Source: Candidatus Omnitrophota bacterium
GTDB taxonomy: Bacteria > Omnitrophota > Gorgyraeia > Zapsychrales > JANLHA01
Direction: 5' to 3'
Assembly: GCA_024653845.1 (NCBI GenBank)
Contig: JANLHA010000379.1
Coordinates: 1-10,249 of the forward strand
Length of the DNA stretch: 10,249 nt
The notes under the pieces are model-generated. The model ran no database searches. It saw nothing but the letters and a program-made list of their open reading frames with translations, and was not told the DNA's origin. A program made the position numbers and the translations under genes. Below are positions 1-8,990 of this stretch, one piece after another; within the stretch, counting starts at the first letter, position 1; the number at the start of each line of letters is the position of its first letter.

Positions 1-420
1 CAAATTGATGATTTGCGTAAAAAGATGCGAGGCGTGGGTGCTCGAGTTTATGTTTCCAAAAATCGGATCGCCCAAATTGCTTTGAAAGATGTCAAGCAAG
101 AGGCTTTGGCAGAGCACGTTGAAAATCAAACGGCTTTCATCTGGAGCAATGGAGATTCTGTCGCGATTTCGAAAGCTTTGCTTGATTTTGTTAAAGGACG
201 AGAGAATGTTTTGGTTAAGGGTGGCGTTTTGAGTGGATCTCTTTTGCAAAAAGAGGACGTCAAGCGTCTGTCTGATTTGCCGAGCCGTGAAGTTCTTTTA
301 GCGCAATTGTTGAGTACGATCCTCTCGCCATTAACACGTTTGGCAGGAGCCATGAATGCAAAATCACAAGAATTGTTATCAATTCTTAAGCAATTAAGTG
401 AAAAAAAGGGGGGTAACTAA
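1..420 (+). CDS. rplJ: 50S ribosomal protein L10, 5'-truncated
   Basis: L10 is the base of the ribosomal stalk. It binds 23S rRNA through its N-terminal domain and carries L7/L12 dimers on its C-terminal helix. The reading frame is open from base 1, so the gene starts upstream of the window; a TTG at 13 is internal, not a start. The 139 visible residues begin with the conserved LRKKMR segment, followed by the V-x-K-N-R strand ([13 protein letters not shown]), and end with [12 protein letters not shown] and a long helix closing in EKKGGN. By comparison with E. coli L10 about 40 N-terminal residues are missing, giving an inferred full length near 180 residues, normal for the family. The stop TAA is one base before rplL. 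In E. coli L10 bound to L12 represses its own mRNA leader; that leader would lie outside this window, so regulation cannot be judged. Confidence 0.96.
   Translation, partial: QIDDLRKKMRGVGARVYVSKNRIAQIALKDVKQEALAEHVENQTAFIWSNGDSVAISKALLDFVKGRENVLVKGGVLSGSLLQKEDVKRLSDLPSREVLLAQLLSTILSPLTRLAGAMNAKSQELLSILKQLSEKKGGN
407..413 (+). promoter_or_regulatory. Ribosome binding site of rplL
   Basis: A purine run AGGGGGG inside the last codons of rplJ ends 8 bases before the ATG at 422. It supports this start over the in-frame ATG at 398, which would add eight residues not typical of L7/L12. A strong site fits the need for several copies of L12 per ribosome. Confidence 0.7.
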
Positions 421-421
421 G

Positions 422-856
422 ATGTCTGAAGCTACTGTTGAAGAAAAAAAAGGAGCGAACCTTTCTCCGAAATTGGAGGATGTCGCCAAGACAATTGAGG
501 GTTTGACCGCTCTCGAATTGGCCGAATTGGTCAAGGGCCTTGAGGATCGTTTGGGGATCCAAGCCGCCGCACCCATGCCAGCTGGAATGATGATGGCCAT
601 GCCAGGTGCCGGTGGTGGAGCCGCCGCCGCTGCTCAAGAAGAAAAGACCAGTTTTAACGTTGTGCTCGTCGAAGCTGGAGCTAATAAAATCAACGTTATC
701 AAGGAAGTTCGAGCTGCAACTAATTTAGGTCTTAAGGAAGCCAAAGATCTTGTTGAAGCTGCACCAAAGCCAGTCAAAGAGGGTGCCACCAAAGAAGAAG
801 CTGAAGAGTTAAAGAAAAAACTCGAAGCCGCAGGTGCCAAGGTCGAGATCAAGTAG
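422..856 (+). CDS. rplL: 50S ribosomal protein L7/L12
   Basis: L7/L12 is the multi-copy stalk protein that recruits translational GTPases (EF-G, EF-Tu, IF2) and stimulates their GTP hydrolysis. The 144 residues divide into an N-terminal dimerisation domain that binds L10 (about 18-47, [18 protein letters not shown]), a flexible hinge (about 48-75) and a globular C-terminal domain (about 76-144). The last shows the signatures [24 protein letters not shown] and the ending AGAKVEIK. It is longer than the usual 120-130 residues: about 17 charged residues precede the first helix compared with E. coli, and the hinge is extended and methionine-rich (M52, M56-M58, M60) as well as Ala/Gly-rich. The ATG at 422 is chosen for its position one base after the rplJ stop, its strong Shine-Dalgarno and the family-like N-terminus. 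The stop is TAG, and a strong hairpin follows 12 bases later. Confidence 0.98.
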   Translation: MSEATVEEKKGANLSPKLEDVAKTIEGLTALELAELVKGLEDRLGIQAAAPMPAGMMMAMPGAGGGAAAAAQEEKTSFNVVLVEAGANKINVIKEVRAATNLGLKEAKDLVEAAPKPVKEGATKEEAEELKKKLEAAGAKVEIK

Positions 857-868
857 CGCGATTTTACG

Positions 869-899
869 GCCTCGTCGTTTACGCTGTAGGCGGCGAGGC
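869..899 (+). other. Stem-loop after rplL (likely processing or partial terminator)
   Basis: Bases 869-882 pair with 886-899 around the triloop GCT. The 14 base pairs include an uninterrupted GCCTCG/CGAGGC base and three G-U wobbles (875, 878 and 879 pairing with 893, 890 and 889). No T tract follows directly (the next bases are TCTCAGAATG), so it is not a canonical intrinsic terminator. In E. coli the rplL-rpoB spacer contains a partial terminator and an RNase III site, which uncouple abundant L7/L12 from less abundant RNA polymerase. A similar role is inferred here from position only. Confidence 0.6.
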
Positions 900-914
900 T
901 CTCAGAATGACAGA

Positions 915-963
915 AGTCTTCTTGCTCAAATGAGGGAAGATTCTAAGTCGTTTTGTTTCTTTT
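915..963 (+). terminator. Second, weaker stem-loop with T-rich stretch (possible attenuator)
   Basis: Bases 915-923 pair with 934-942, giving 9 pairs including three G-U wobbles and a 10-base loop. A T-rich stretch (TTTTGTTTCTTTT, 951-963) begins 8 bases after the stem. The gap between stem and T run is too long for an efficient intrinsic terminator, so at most partial termination is expected. Together with the stronger hairpin upstream it could reduce transcription into rpoB. Confidence 0.35.
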
Positions 964-975
964 ACAACCCCAATG

Positions 976-981
976 AAAAGG
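976..981 (+). promoter_or_regulatory. Ribosome binding site deciding the rpoB start
   Basis: AAAAGG ends 9 bases before the ATG at 991. The alternative in-frame ATG at 973 is preceded by TTTTACAACCCCA, which has no Shine-Dalgarno. The peptide added by the upstream start (MKRFPY) also has no counterpart that I recognise in the family. The start at 991 is therefore preferred. Confidence 0.6.
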
Positions 982-990
982 TTTCCTTAT

Positions 991-3900
991 ATGACAAAAT
1001 TGTCGATTAAAAATTTTGGGAAAATCAAAGATAATTTTGAATTACCCAACCTTCTTGACATTCAGTGGGTTGCCTACGAAGAATTTTTGCAGCGAGACGC
1101 TGCCCCCGAAGGACGCAAAGACCAAGGCCTTGAAGAAGTTTTTCGAGAAGTTTTTCCCTTGGAAAGTTATGACGGCCAAATCAAGTTAGAGTACATTAGT
1201 TATTATCTCGGTAAAGAGAAATATTCGAGCGAAGAATGTCGCCGCCGTAGCATGAGCTATGCGGCACCTCTCAAAGTCAAATTGCGATTGGTTACCCCCG
1301 TCGACATTAAAGAACAAGAGGTGTATTTTGGCGATTTTCCTTTGATGACGGAAACCGGAACGTTCATCATCAATGGTGATGAACGTGTTGTGGTTTCTCA
1401 AATCCAGCGTCCGCCGGGAGTTTCTTTCGAACATGAGCTGCATCCTACAGGCAAAAGCATTTATTATGGCCGCCTCATCCCTTCTCGAGGGGCTTGGTTT
1501 GAAATCAAGTATGATCTCAATGAAGTTTTGTTGGCGTATATTGACCGACGACGAAATTTTCCTGCCACGCAAATTTTAAGAATCATGGGTCTGTCCTCTG
1601 TGGAAGATATGGAAAAAATGTTGGGAGATGATTTCAAGAAGCTCAAATCCACTCTCGAAAAAGATCACACCAATAATAAAGAAGAAGCCCTTTTGGATTT
1701 TTACCGCAAAATGCGTCCTACCGAGCCGGCAACGGTTGAGGTGGCAGAAGCATTATTCTATCGACTTTTCTTTGATCCCAAACGATACGATTTGAGTAAA
1801 GTGGGTCGTCATATTATCAACCGGAAATTGAGTACCGAAGTTCCTCTCGAAAATCGTGTTTTGGATATCACGACAGTTGCTGCTGTCATGAAATATCTTT
1901 TCAATTTGAGAGAAGGAAAAGGTGATACTGATGATATCGATCACTTGGGGAACCGCCGTATTAAGACCGTCGGGGAGTTGATTCAGAATCAAGTGCGCAT
2001 CGGTTTGGCGCGGCTCGAGCGGTCGATCAAAGAGCGCTTGGTGGTCATGACCAACTTTGAAAATTTGACAGCGCATCACCTCATCAATTCTCGACTTTTC
2101 TCCAATCAGGTCAATGACTTTTTTGCACGAAGCCAATTGTCTCAATTTATGGATCAAGTGAATCCCCTCTCGGAGATGACTCATAAACGACGTTTGAGCG
2201 CGTTGGGTCCTGGTGGTTTGTCGAGGGAGCGAGCAGGTTTCGAAGTTCGTGACGTTCACCCTACGCATTACGGCCGTGTCTGTCCGATCGAAACACCAGA
2301 AGGTCCAAACATTGGGTTGATTTCGTCGTTGACGACATGTGCTCGAGTGAATGAATTGGGTTTCATTGAAACACCTTATTATAAAGTCAAAGATGGTCGC
2401 GTGACTCGAAGCGTTGAGTATCTCACGGCTGATATTGATCAAGATAAATATATTGCTCAAGCCAACGCTGCGACGGAAAATGATGGGCATTTTTCTGAAA
2501 AAGAAACCATCTGCCGATATCGTACGGATTTTCCTCGGGTGAAAATTGAGCAAATCGATTATAAAGATGTTTCGCCTAAACAATTGGTTTCTGTGGCGAC
2601 AGCCATGATTCCCTTCCTTGAGCATGATGATGCGAACCGTGCATTAATGGGTTCCAACATGCAGCGTCAAGCGGTTCCGTTGATGGATGCAGAAGTCCCT
2701 CTCGTCGGAACTGGGATGGAAGAAAAAGTGGCTCGTGATTCCGGCGTTGTGGTCATTGCTAAAAATGCTGGAAAAGTCACAAAAGTGGATGCGACAGAAA
2801 TTGTCGTTGATGACACTGTTTATCCCCTGAAAAGTTTTGTTCGTTCCAATGCCAATACCTGTGTTTTACAAAAACCTTTGGTGAAGTTGGGCGAAAGTGT
2901 GCAAAAAGGACAAGTGATCGCCGATGGGATGGCAACGAAAGATGGACGTATTGCGTTGGGTCGCAATGTTTTGGTTGCATTCATGCCATGGCGTGGATAT
3001 AACTTTGAAGACGCGATTTTGATTAATCAAAGGATCGTTCGTGAAGATGTCTTCACTTCCATTCACGTTGAGAAGTTTGAAGTTGAGGCCCGCGAAACGC
3101 GTTTGGGAAATGAAGAAATCACTCGCGATATTCCTAATGTTGGGGAAGAAGCGTTGAAGGATTTGACGGAAGATGGTGTGATTCGCGTTGGAGCAGAGGT
3201 CAAGGCCGGTGATATTCTCGTTGGGAAAGTTACGCCAAAAAGCGAAAAAGAACTTTCTCCAGAAGAGAGATTATTGCGTGCCATTTTTGGAGAAAAAGCC
3301 GCGGACATTCGGGATACCTCTTTGACGTTGCCTCCAGGTATTGAAGGGGTGGTGGTGAGTGCGGAGATTTTCCAAAGAGCCGAGCGTGGACGAAAATCCA
3401 AGGCGGACAAATCCAAAGAGTTAGAATCCGTCAAGAAGATTAAGGAATATTATAAACAAGAAATTGAGATGGTTGCTGCAGAGAAGGAGCGTCGTCTTTG
3501 CGAATTGTTGGGTGTAAATGATAAAAAATTTGCCAAAATGACGCCTAAGGATTATGCCGACAATGAGCAAGTGCAAGAAGCTCTTGAATTTTTTGAAGAT
3601 CGTTTGCTCGAATTGGCTGAAGAAGAAGCTCAAGAGGTTGATCGCGTCAAGCGAGGGGATGAATTGCCTGCCGGAGTTTTGAAACGTGTTGTTGTCTATG
3701 TGGCGACGAAACGTAAACTTCAAGAAGGTGATAAGATGGCCGGTCGACACGGGAACAAAGGGATTGTTTCGCGAATCGTTCCTGAAGAAGACATGCCATA
3801 CTTGGCCGATGGAATTCCAGTGGATATTGTCCTTAACCCATTAGGTGTTCCTTCTCGTATGAACGTCGGGCAGCTTTTTGAAACCCATTTGGGTTGGGCT

Positions 3901-4455
3901 GCAAAAGTCTTAGGGTTTCATGCTGAAACGCCCGTTTTCAATGGTGCGACCGAAGAAGAAATTCGTAATTTGCTCAAGGAAGCCGGTTTGCCTGAAGAAG
4001 GAAAAACCGTTGTTTATGATGGATATACCGGTCAACCGTTTGATCAGAAAGTGACCGTCGGTTATATCTACATGTTGAAATTGAATCACTTGGTCGATGA
4101 GAAAATTCACGCGCGTTCGATTGGACCTTATTCGCTCGTCACTCAGCAACCGTTGGGTGGTAAGGCGCACTTCGGTGGTCAGCGATTCGGAGAAATGGAA
4201 GTCTGGGCGTTGGAAGCTTATGGCGCAGCTTACACTCTCCAAGAAATGTTGACTGTCAAGAGTGACGATGTTGTGGGACGAAGCCGAATCTACGAAGCGA
4301 TTGTTAAAGGTGAACAAAAATTAGTGACGGGAACCCCTGAATCCTTCAACGTTTTGGTGAAGGAATTGCAAGGTTTGTGTTTAGATATTCGTCTTGAAAA
4401 GGGAGAAGCTGAAGTTTCCAAAGAAACAAAATCAAAAAAGGAAACTGAGGAATAA
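991..4455 (+). CDS. rpoB: DNA-directed RNA polymerase subunit beta
   Basis: The beta subunit forms one half of the RNA polymerase active-site cleft and the rifampicin pocket. From the ATG at 991 it has 1154 residues, short compared with E. coli (1342). The difference is mainly a lobe insertion (SI1) replaced by a short linker after [10 protein letters not shown], whereas a charged linker of about 100 residues at the SI2 position before [10 protein letters not shown] is kept. Visible landmarks are the N-terminal PNLLDIQW; the rifampicin region SQLSQFMDQ...[14 protein letters not shown] with D388, H398 and S403 (E. coli D516, H526, S531); [26 protein letters not shown] with catalytic lysines K915 and K923; H1040 in KIHARS; and the C-terminal [19 protein letters not shown]. 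The drug-contact residues I can align are wild type, so sensitivity is inferred. One oddity is RPPGVSF where RSPGV is usual. An in-frame ATG at 973 is the alternative start. Two bases separate its stop from rpoC. Confidence 0.99.
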   Translation: MTKLSIKNFGKIKDNFELPNLLDIQWVAYEEFLQRDAAPEGRKDQGLEEVFREVFPLESYDGQIKLEYISYYLGKEKYSSEECRRRSMSYAAPLKVKLRLVTPVDIKEQEVYFGDFPLMTETGTFIINGDERVVVSQIQRPPGVSFEHELHPTGKSIYYGRLIPSRGAWFEIKYDLNEVLLAYIDRRRNFPATQILRIMGLSSVEDMEKMLGDDFKKLKSTLEKDHTNNKEEALLDFYRKMRPTEPATVEVAEALFYRLFFDPKRYDLSKVGRHIINRKLSTEVPLENRVLDITTVAAVMKYLFNLREGKGDTDDIDHLGNRRIKTVGELIQNQVRIGLARLERSIKERLVVMTNFENLTAHHLINSRLFSNQVNDFFARSQLSQFMDQVNPLSEMTHKRRLSALGPGGLSRERAGFEVRDVHPTHYGRVCPIETPEGPNIGLISSLTTCARVNELGFIETPYYKVKDGRVTRSVEYLTADIDQDKYIAQANAATENDGHFSEKETICRYRTDFPRVKIEQIDYKDVSPKQLVSVATAMIPFLEHDDANRALMGSNMQRQAVPLMDAEVPLVGTGMEEKVARDSGVVVIAKNAGKVTKVDATEIVVDDTVYPLKSFVRSNANTCVLQKPLVKLGESVQKGQVIADGMATKDGRIALGRNVLVAFMPWRGYNFEDAILINQRIVREDVFTSIHVEKFEVEARETRLGNEEITRDIPNVGEEALKDLTEDGVIRVGAEVKAGDILVGKVTPKSEKELSPEERLLRAIFGEKAADIRDTSLTLPPGIEGVVVSAEIFQRAERGRKSKADKSKELESVKKIKEYYKQEIEMVAAEKERRLCELLGVNDKKFAKMTPKDYADNEQVQEALEFFEDRLLELAEEEAQEVDRVKRGDELPAGVLKRVVVYVATKRKLQEGDKMAGRHGNKGIVSRIVPEEDMPYLADGIPVDIVLNPLGVPSRMNVGQLFETHLGWAAKVLGFHAETPVFNGATEEEIRNLLKEAGLPEEGKTVVYDGYTGQPFDQKVTVGYIYMLKLNHLVDEKIHARSIGPYSLVTQQPLGGKAHFGGQRFGEMEVWALEAYGAAYTLQEMLTVKSDDVVGRSRIYEAIVKGEQKLVTGTPESFNVLVKELQGLCLDIRLEKGEAEVSKETKSKKETEE
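4446..4451 (+). promoter_or_regulatory. Ribosome binding site of rpoC
   Basis: TGAGGA lies within the last codons of rpoB, with its GAGG core ending 7 bases before the rpoC ATG at 4458. The two-base gap between the rpoB stop and the rpoC start suggests translational coupling, which would keep beta and beta' in equal amounts. Confidence 0.65.
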
Positions 4456-4457
4456 AT

Positions 4458-7400
4458 ATGGCGACCATCAAAAACGAACAGCATCAAGATAAAGTTTCGA
4501 TCAAAATTGCCTCCCCAGAAGTGATCAAAACATGGTCGCATGGGCCGGTTAAAAAAGCAGAAACGCTCAATTATCGTACGCTCAAACCAGAGAAGGATGG
4601 GCTTTTCTGTGAGAGGATTTTTGGACCCGTGCGGGATTGGGAATGCAACTGCGGAAAATACAAAGGAATCAAATTCAAGGGGATCACCTGTGATCGTTGC
4701 GGCGTGACCATCACTCGTTCTTCTGTTCGACGAGAAAGAATGGGTCATATTGAATTGGCTTGCCCTGTCACACACATTTGGTTCTATAAAGCCGTTCCCA
4801 GTCGATTGTCGGCCATCATGCAAGTCAGTCTTCGGGATCTTGAGAAGCTGATCTATTATGAAGAATATGTGGTGATTGATCCAGGCGAAACACCTCTTAA
4901 GAAAAATGAATTTTTAAGTGAGGACAAGTATCAAGAGGCTGTTTTGAAGCACGGTGGGGGTTTCAAAGCCAAGATTGGTGCTGAAGCGGTTCGTGAAATT
5001 CTCAAAGAAGTGGACTTGACCGTTCTTTGCCGCAAATTGCGTAAAGATTTGGAAAAGGCCAATCCTGCCGGAACGAATGCCAAGAAAATTGCTAAGACGC
5101 TCAAGATCGTCGAGGATTATAAGGCCTCAGGTAACCGTGGGGAATGGATGGTCTTGGATGTTCTTCCTGTGATTCCTCCGGATTTGCGTCCGTTGGTTCC
5201 TCTCGAAGGTGGACGTTTTGCTACATCTGACTTGAATGATTTGTATCGACGCGTGATCAACCGTAACAATCGTTTAAAGAAGTTGATTGATTTGAAAGCT
5301 CCAGAAATCATCATCCGCAACGAAAAGAGAATGCTTCAAGAAGCAGTAGATGCTTTATTGGATAATGGTCGTCATGGTCGTCCGGTGTTGGGTTCAGGAA
5401 ATCGTCCTTTGAAATCCCTTTCCGATATGTTGAAGGGAAAACAAGGCCGTTTTCGTATGAATCTTCTCGGAAAGCGTGTGGATTATTCTGGTCGTTCAGT
5501 TATCGTCGTCGGGCCATCATTGAGGTTGCATCAGTGCGGGTTGCCTAAGAAAATGGCATTGGAATTATTCGAGCCCTTTATCATTCGCAAATTGCGTGAG
5601 AAGGGTTTTGTGCATACGATCAAAGGTGCTAAGAGAATGGTTGAGCGCGCTAAGATCGAAGTCTGGGATATTCTCGATGAGGTGATCCAGGATCATCCCA
5701 TCATGCTCAATCGTGCGCCAACGCTGCACCGTTTGAGTATCCAAGCTTTTCAGCCGGTTTTGGTTGAAGGTAAGGCCATCAAGTTGCATCCGTTAGTGTG
5801 TTCTGCCTTCAACGCGGACTTTGATGGAGACCAGATGGCTGTCCACGTGCCACTTTCATTAGAGGCGCAAATTGAATGCCGATTGGAACTTTTGTCTGTG
5901 AACAATCTTTTCTCCCCAGCCGATGGACGTCCGATTGTTTCTCCGACACAGGACATGGTCTTGGGTTTGTATTATTTGACAAAGGACAGAGTTCACGAAG
6001 AAGGTGTCGAGGCCCGCGTGTTTGCAAGTGCAGACGAAGTGATCGTCGCTTATGAAGACGGGGTCATTGATCTTCACACCTCTGTAAAATTACGCTTGAG
6101 CCAGGCTGTTTGGGGTGATGAAAAGCCGTCTCTCATCATTTCTCAAGAAAAAGTTTTCATGGGAGTCGATGAGCAGAAAGAGTCCTCCAAGGTTCGTATT
6201 ATTGAGACGACGGTTGGAAGAGTTTTGTTCAACCAGATTCTGCCAGCAGGTTTTGGTTTTGTGAATGATCTTCTTGATAAGAAAAAAATTGGAGCGGTCA
6301 TTTCAGATTGCTACAAGCGTTTCGGGCAAGACATGACTGTTCAGCTGCTTGACAAACTCAAGGAACAAGGGTTTTATTCGGCAACATCTGCAGGAATTTC
6401 TATTTCCATTTCGGATTTGACAAGCCCTAAAGAAAAAGAAAAGTTTATTAAAGAGGCCAAAGGCGAAGTTGCCAAGGTTGAAGATCAATATCGTAAGGGT
6501 ATTATTACCGGTCGCGAACGATATAACAAGATCATTGACATTTGGACGCACACCACCGAGCGGGTTTCAGATCTGGTTTTTAGTCAGATGGAGCCCTTTA
6601 ATCCTGTCTTTATTATGGCGGATTCTGGCGCGCGAGGTTCGCGACTTCAGATTCGTCAGCTTTCTGGGATGCGAGGTTTGATGGCAAAGCCTTCAGGTGA
6701 AATCATTGAGAACCCGATTACCGCAAGTTTCCGTGAGGGGTTGACGGTGTTGGAGTATTTCATTTCTACTCACGGTGCGCGTAAAGGTTTGGCGGATACG
6801 GCACTCAAAACAGCCGACGCCGGATACTTGACTCGTCGTCTTGTCGACGTGGCTCAAGAGGTGGTCATTACTCAAGAAGATTGTGGAACGGTCAATGGGA
6901 TCACTGTTTCTGCCATCGCAGAAGGTGAAGAGCTCGTTGTCAGTCTGAAAGAGCGTATCATGGGCCGTGTCGCTTTGGACAGCATTGTCGACGTCATTAC
7001 GGACCAAAGTGTTGTGGAAGCTGGCGACCAAATCACTGAAGAAAAAGCTGCAGTGATTGAGCAATTGGGCATTGAGAAGGTTCGTATTCGTAGTGTTTTG
7101 ACGTGCGAAGCGGATCGAGGTGTTTGTATCAAGTGTTATGGCCGTAATATGGCCACGCAGCGTCTCGTCGAAATTGGTGAGGCGGTGGGAATCATTGCCG
7201 CTCAAAGTATTGGTGAGCCTGGAACCCAGTTGACGATGAGAACATTTCACATCGGAGGAACGGCGAGTCGTTCCGTTGAACAATCTTTTTATAAAGCGAA
7301 AAATGATGGTTTTGTCAAATATCATCAATTGCGCGTCGTTGAGAAAAATAAAGAATACGTTGTTCTTAATCGTAACGGATCCGTCAGCATCAATAATGAA

Positions 7401-8573
7401 TTCGGACGAGAATTTGAACGATATCAATTGCCTCAAGGTGCAACGATTAAGCTTGCTGATGAGGCTGCTGTGAAAAAAGAAGAAGTTTTTGTCACGTGGG
7501 ATCCTTACACCATCCCGATCATCACTGAGGTGCGTGGTGTGGTCAACTCTGAAGATCTCATCCATGACGTGACCGTTCAGGAAGAGCAGAATCCTATCAC
7601 AGGGATTACGGAGAGGGTTGTCGTTGAGCATAAGCCTGAATTTCATCCGCAAATCATCATCACCGATGACAAGCATGAAGTGGTTGGGATTTATTCTATT
7701 CCCGTTGGTGCCCATATTCTTGTCAAAGATAAGCAGCAGGTTAATGGTGGTGATCTCATTGCAAAAATTCCTCGTGGTGTTGGAAAAACTCGCGATATTA
7801 CCGGTGGTCTCCCTCGCGTTGCCGAACTTTTTGAAGCTCGCAAACCGAAAGATCCTGCGGTCATCAGTGAAATCGATGGCTTGGTGGAATTTGGTGAAGA
7901 CAAAAAAGGATTGCGTACAATTGTCGTGCGAAGCAGCACCGGCATGACCAAAGAATATACGATCCCTCATGGAAAACATCCTACGGTTTATAAAGGCGAT
8001 CGCGTTTTTGCCGGACAACAATTGACGGATGGCCCTGTTGTTCCGCACGATATTTTGCGCGTTTGCGGTGACAAGGTTTTGCAAGAATATTTATTGAATG
8101 AAATCCAAGAAGTTTATCGTCTGCAAGGTGTGCGCATCAATGATAAACATATTGAGCTCATCATTTCGCAGATGTTGAAAAAAGTTAAGATTGAAGAGTC
8201 GGGAGACTCGCCATTTCTCGTCGGAGAACACATTGATCGCGTGAAATTTAAAAGCGGCAATGAAGAGACATTGAAGAAAAAGGGTAAGCCCGCACAAGCA
8301 ACTCCGTTGCTGTTGGGAATTACGAAAGTGTCTTTGACGACGGAGAGTTTTATTTCTGCGGCGAGTTTCCAAGAAACAACAAGAGTCTTGACAGAGGCAG
8401 CAGCCTCTGGTAAGATTGACCACTTATTTGGCTTAAAAGAAAATGTAATTGTAGGACATTTGATCCCAGCGGGAACGGGATTGAAGTGCTACGAAAAAGT
8501 AGAAATGGTGAAATATGCCGACGATTCAACAGCTCATCAGGACGAGCAGACAACAGAAAATAAAGAAAAGTAA
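4458..8573 (+). CDS. rpoC: DNA-directed RNA polymerase subunit beta'
   Basis: The beta' subunit carries the catalytic Mg2+ site, bridge helix, trigger loop and clamp of RNA polymerase. It has 1371 residues (E. coli 1407). Visible landmarks: first zinc site C63, C65, C78 and C81 in WECNCGKYK...[46 protein letters not shown]; catalytic NADFDGDQM with D454, D456 and D458; ADSGARGS; second zinc site C809, C883, C890 and C893 ([11 protein letters not shown]); and trigger loop TMRTFHIGG with H931. An SI3-type insertion fills about residues 938-1110 before [18 protein letters not shown], as in Gram-negative polymerases. The C-terminal core ends at [11 protein letters not shown] short acidic tail ([17 protein letters not shown]) follows, and its codons are shared in another frame with the start of rpsL. 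No L7Ae-like gene lies between rpoC and rpsL. Confidence 0.99.
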   Translation: MATIKNEQHQDKVSIKIASPEVIKTWSHGPVKKAETLNYRTLKPEKDGLFCERIFGPVRDWECNCGKYKGIKFKGITCDRCGVTITRSSVRRERMGHIELACPVTHIWFYKAVPSRLSAIMQVSLRDLEKLIYYEEYVVIDPGETPLKKNEFLSEDKYQEAVLKHGGGFKAKIGAEAVREILKEVDLTVLCRKLRKDLEKANPAGTNAKKIAKTLKIVEDYKASGNRGEWMVLDVLPVIPPDLRPLVPLEGGRFATSDLNDLYRRVINRNNRLKKLIDLKAPEIIIRNEKRMLQEAVDALLDNGRHGRPVLGSGNRPLKSLSDMLKGKQGRFRMNLLGKRVDYSGRSVIVVGPSLRLHQCGLPKKMALELFEPFIIRKLREKGFVHTIKGAKRMVERAKIEVWDILDEVIQDHPIMLNRAPTLHRLSIQAFQPVLVEGKAIKLHPLVCSAFNADFDGDQMAVHVPLSLEAQIECRLELLSVNNLFSPADGRPIVSPTQDMVLGLYYLTKDRVHEEGVEARVFASADEVIVAYEDGVIDLHTSVKLRLSQAVWGDEKPSLIISQEKVFMGVDEQKESSKVRIIETTVGRVLFNQILPAGFGFVNDLLDKKKIGAVISDCYKRFGQDMTVQLLDKLKEQGFYSATSAGISISISDLTSPKEKEKFIKEAKGEVAKVEDQYRKGIITGRERYNKIIDIWTHTTERVSDLVFSQMEPFNPVFIMADSGARGSRLQIRQLSGMRGLMAKPSGEIIENPITASFREGLTVLEYFISTHGARKGLADTALKTADAGYLTRRLVDVAQEVVITQEDCGTVNGITVSAIAEGEELVVSLKERIMGRVALDSIVDVITDQSVVEAGDQITEEKAAVIEQLGIEKVRIRSVLTCEADRGVCIKCYGRNMATQRLVEIGEAVGIIAAQSIGEPGTQLTMRTFHIGGTASRSVEQSFYKAKNDGFVKYHQLRVVEKNKEYVVLNRNGSVSINNEFGREFERYQLPQGATIKLADEAAVKKEEVFVTWDPYTIPIITEVRGVVNSEDLIHDVTVQEEQNPITGITERVVVEHKPEFHPQIIITDDKHEVVGIYSIPVGAHILVKDKQQVNGGDLIAKIPRGVGKTRDITGGLPRVAELFEARKPKDPAVISEIDGLVEFGEDKKGLRTIVVRSSTGMTKEYTIPHGKHPTVYKGDRVFAGQQLTDGPVVPHDILRVCGDKVLQEYLLNEIQEVYRLQGVRINDKHIELIISQMLKKVKIEESGDSPFLVGEHIDRVKFKSGNEETLKKKGKPAQATPLLLGITKVSLTTESFISAASFQETTRVLTEAAASGKIDHLFGLKENVIVGHLIPAGTGLKCYEKVEMVKYADDSTAHQDEQTTENKEK
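8507..8511 (+). promoter_or_regulatory. Ribosome binding site of rpsL, inside rpoC
   Basis: GGTGA ends 3 bases before the rpsL ATG at 8515 and matches the 3' part of the extended Shine-Dalgarno AGGAGGTGA, so its spacing is suitable although the pairing is short. It lies within the coding sequence of rpoC. Ribosomes finishing rpoC would pass over the rpsL start, so initiation and rpoC elongation may influence each other. Confidence 0.45.
8515..8573 (+). other. 59-base out-of-frame overlap of rpoC and rpsL
   Basis: The last 19 sense codons plus stop of rpoC share this DNA with the first 20 codons of rpsL, read in a different frame. The rpsL start is fixed by the canonical S12 N-terminus MPTIQQLIR. 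The rpoC frame stays open past its conserved core (which ends near IPAGTG) to TAA at 8571-8573. Both readings come directly from the sequence. Overlaps between adjacent bacterial genes are usually 1 or 4 bases, so this one is long. Confidence 0.9.
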
Positions 8574-8889
8574 ATCTCCAGCGTTGGATAGTTGTCCGCA
8601 AAAACGAGGTGTCTGTCTTCAGGTTAAGACGATGACGCCAAAGAAACCAAACTCTGCATTGCGAAAAATTGCAAGAGTTCGGCTTTCAAACAAAGTGGAA
8701 GTCACTTCGTATATTCCGGGTGAGGGGCATAATCTTCAGGAGCACTCCATCGTGTTGGTGAGGGGTGGACGCGTTAAGGATTTGCCCGGGGTTCGTTATC
8801 ACATTGTTCGTGGAACATTGGATACAACCGGAGTGGCTAATCGTAAAAAATCTCGCTCGAAGTACGGAGCTAAAAACGAAAAGAAATAA
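8515..8889 (+). CDS. rpsL: 30S ribosomal protein S12
   Basis: S12 lies at the decoding centre of the 30S subunit, contributes to tRNA selection and accuracy, and is the classical streptomycin-resistance locus. The 124 residues match the family length and align with E. coli S12 without gaps up to residue 92. Landmarks are [17 protein letters not shown] (27-34), [11 protein letters not shown] (41-51), [10 protein letters not shown] (69-78) and [13 protein letters not shown] (83-95). K43 and K88, the common streptomycin-resistance positions, are wild type, so sensitivity at S12 is inferred. D89, the site methylthiolated by RimO in E. coli, is present. Residues 10-11 are Thr-Ser where Lys-Pro or Lys-Gly is usual, and they fall in the part shared with rpoC. 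The start is fixed by the canonical N-terminus; the first downstream ATG (codon 40) would remove conserved sequence. The C-terminus is [12 protein letters not shown]. Confidence 0.98.
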   Translation: MPTIQQLIRTSRQQKIKKSKSPALDSCPQKRGVCLQVKTMTPKKPNSALRKIARVRLSNKVEVTSYIPGEGHNLQEHSIVLVRGGRVKDLPGVRYHIVRGTLDTTGVANRKKSRSKYGAKNEKK

Positions 8890-8930
8890 ACCCCTTTGTT
8901 CGTGAACGTCAATAAGGGTTTATTCCTTTT
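8887..8930 (+). promoter_or_regulatory. Alternative hairpins with T-rich tail in the rpsL-rpsG spacer
   Basis: TAAACCC (8887-8893, starting with the rpsL stop codon) can pair with GGGTTTA (8916-8922), enclosing a small GTT-CGTG-AAC hairpin (8898-8907). A competing hairpin, AATAA-GGGT-TTATT (8911-8924), uses the same 3' bases, so the two exclude each other. T-rich sequence (TTTATTCCTTTT) overlaps and follows. This could be an attenuator or part of a regulatory RNA. In E. coli the rpsL-rpsG spacer binds S7 and represses translation; a similar role here is inferred from position only. Confidence 0.35.
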
Positions 8931-8932
8931 CG

Positions 8933-8964
8933 TTTATATTCTGTAGCAAGCTACAGAATATAAA
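8933..8964 (+). repeat. Perfect inverted repeat, 15-base arms, between rpsL and rpsG
   Basis: TTTATATTCTGTAGC (8933-8947) is the exact reverse complement of GCTACAGAATATAAA (8950-8964), with only AA between. As RNA it would form a stem of 14 pairs with loop CAAG, or 15 pairs at the limit. No T run follows on either strand (AAAG on +, CGAAAAGG on -), so it is not a standard terminator in either direction. Possible roles are an RNase III processing site, an mRNA stabiliser or a regulatory site for rpsG translation; the sequence alone does not decide. Confidence 0.75.
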
Positions 8965-8990
8965 AAAGTGGAATCAATAAAAAGTTAATT

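Noticed and set aside
13..15. TTG as the start of rplJ
   Set aside because: The frame is open to base 1, and the conserved L10 sequence DDLRKK runs through this codon, so the gene is cut by the window edge.
398..421. Earlier in-frame ATG for rplL
   Set aside because: It would overlap rplJ by 23 bases and add MKKRGVTK, which is not L7/L12-like. The ATG at 422 has a strong Shine-Dalgarno.
1753..2625. Open frame of 290 codons on the minus strand
   Set aside because: It is antisense to the most conserved part of rpoB, including the rifampicin region, with no family resemblance.
6693..8084. Long open frame of 463 codons on the minus strand
   Set aside because: It lies wholly inside rpoC, whose + strand translation is conserved throughout. 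The antisense product has no recognisable motif and is rich in His, Asn, Arg and Phe, as expected from reversed codons of a conserved gene.
8896..8924. Possible promoter TTGTTC-17-TTTATT before rpsG
   Set aside because: Only three and four of six bases match the -35 and -10 consensus, and the sites fall in a region better explained by RNA hairpins; not enough to call.
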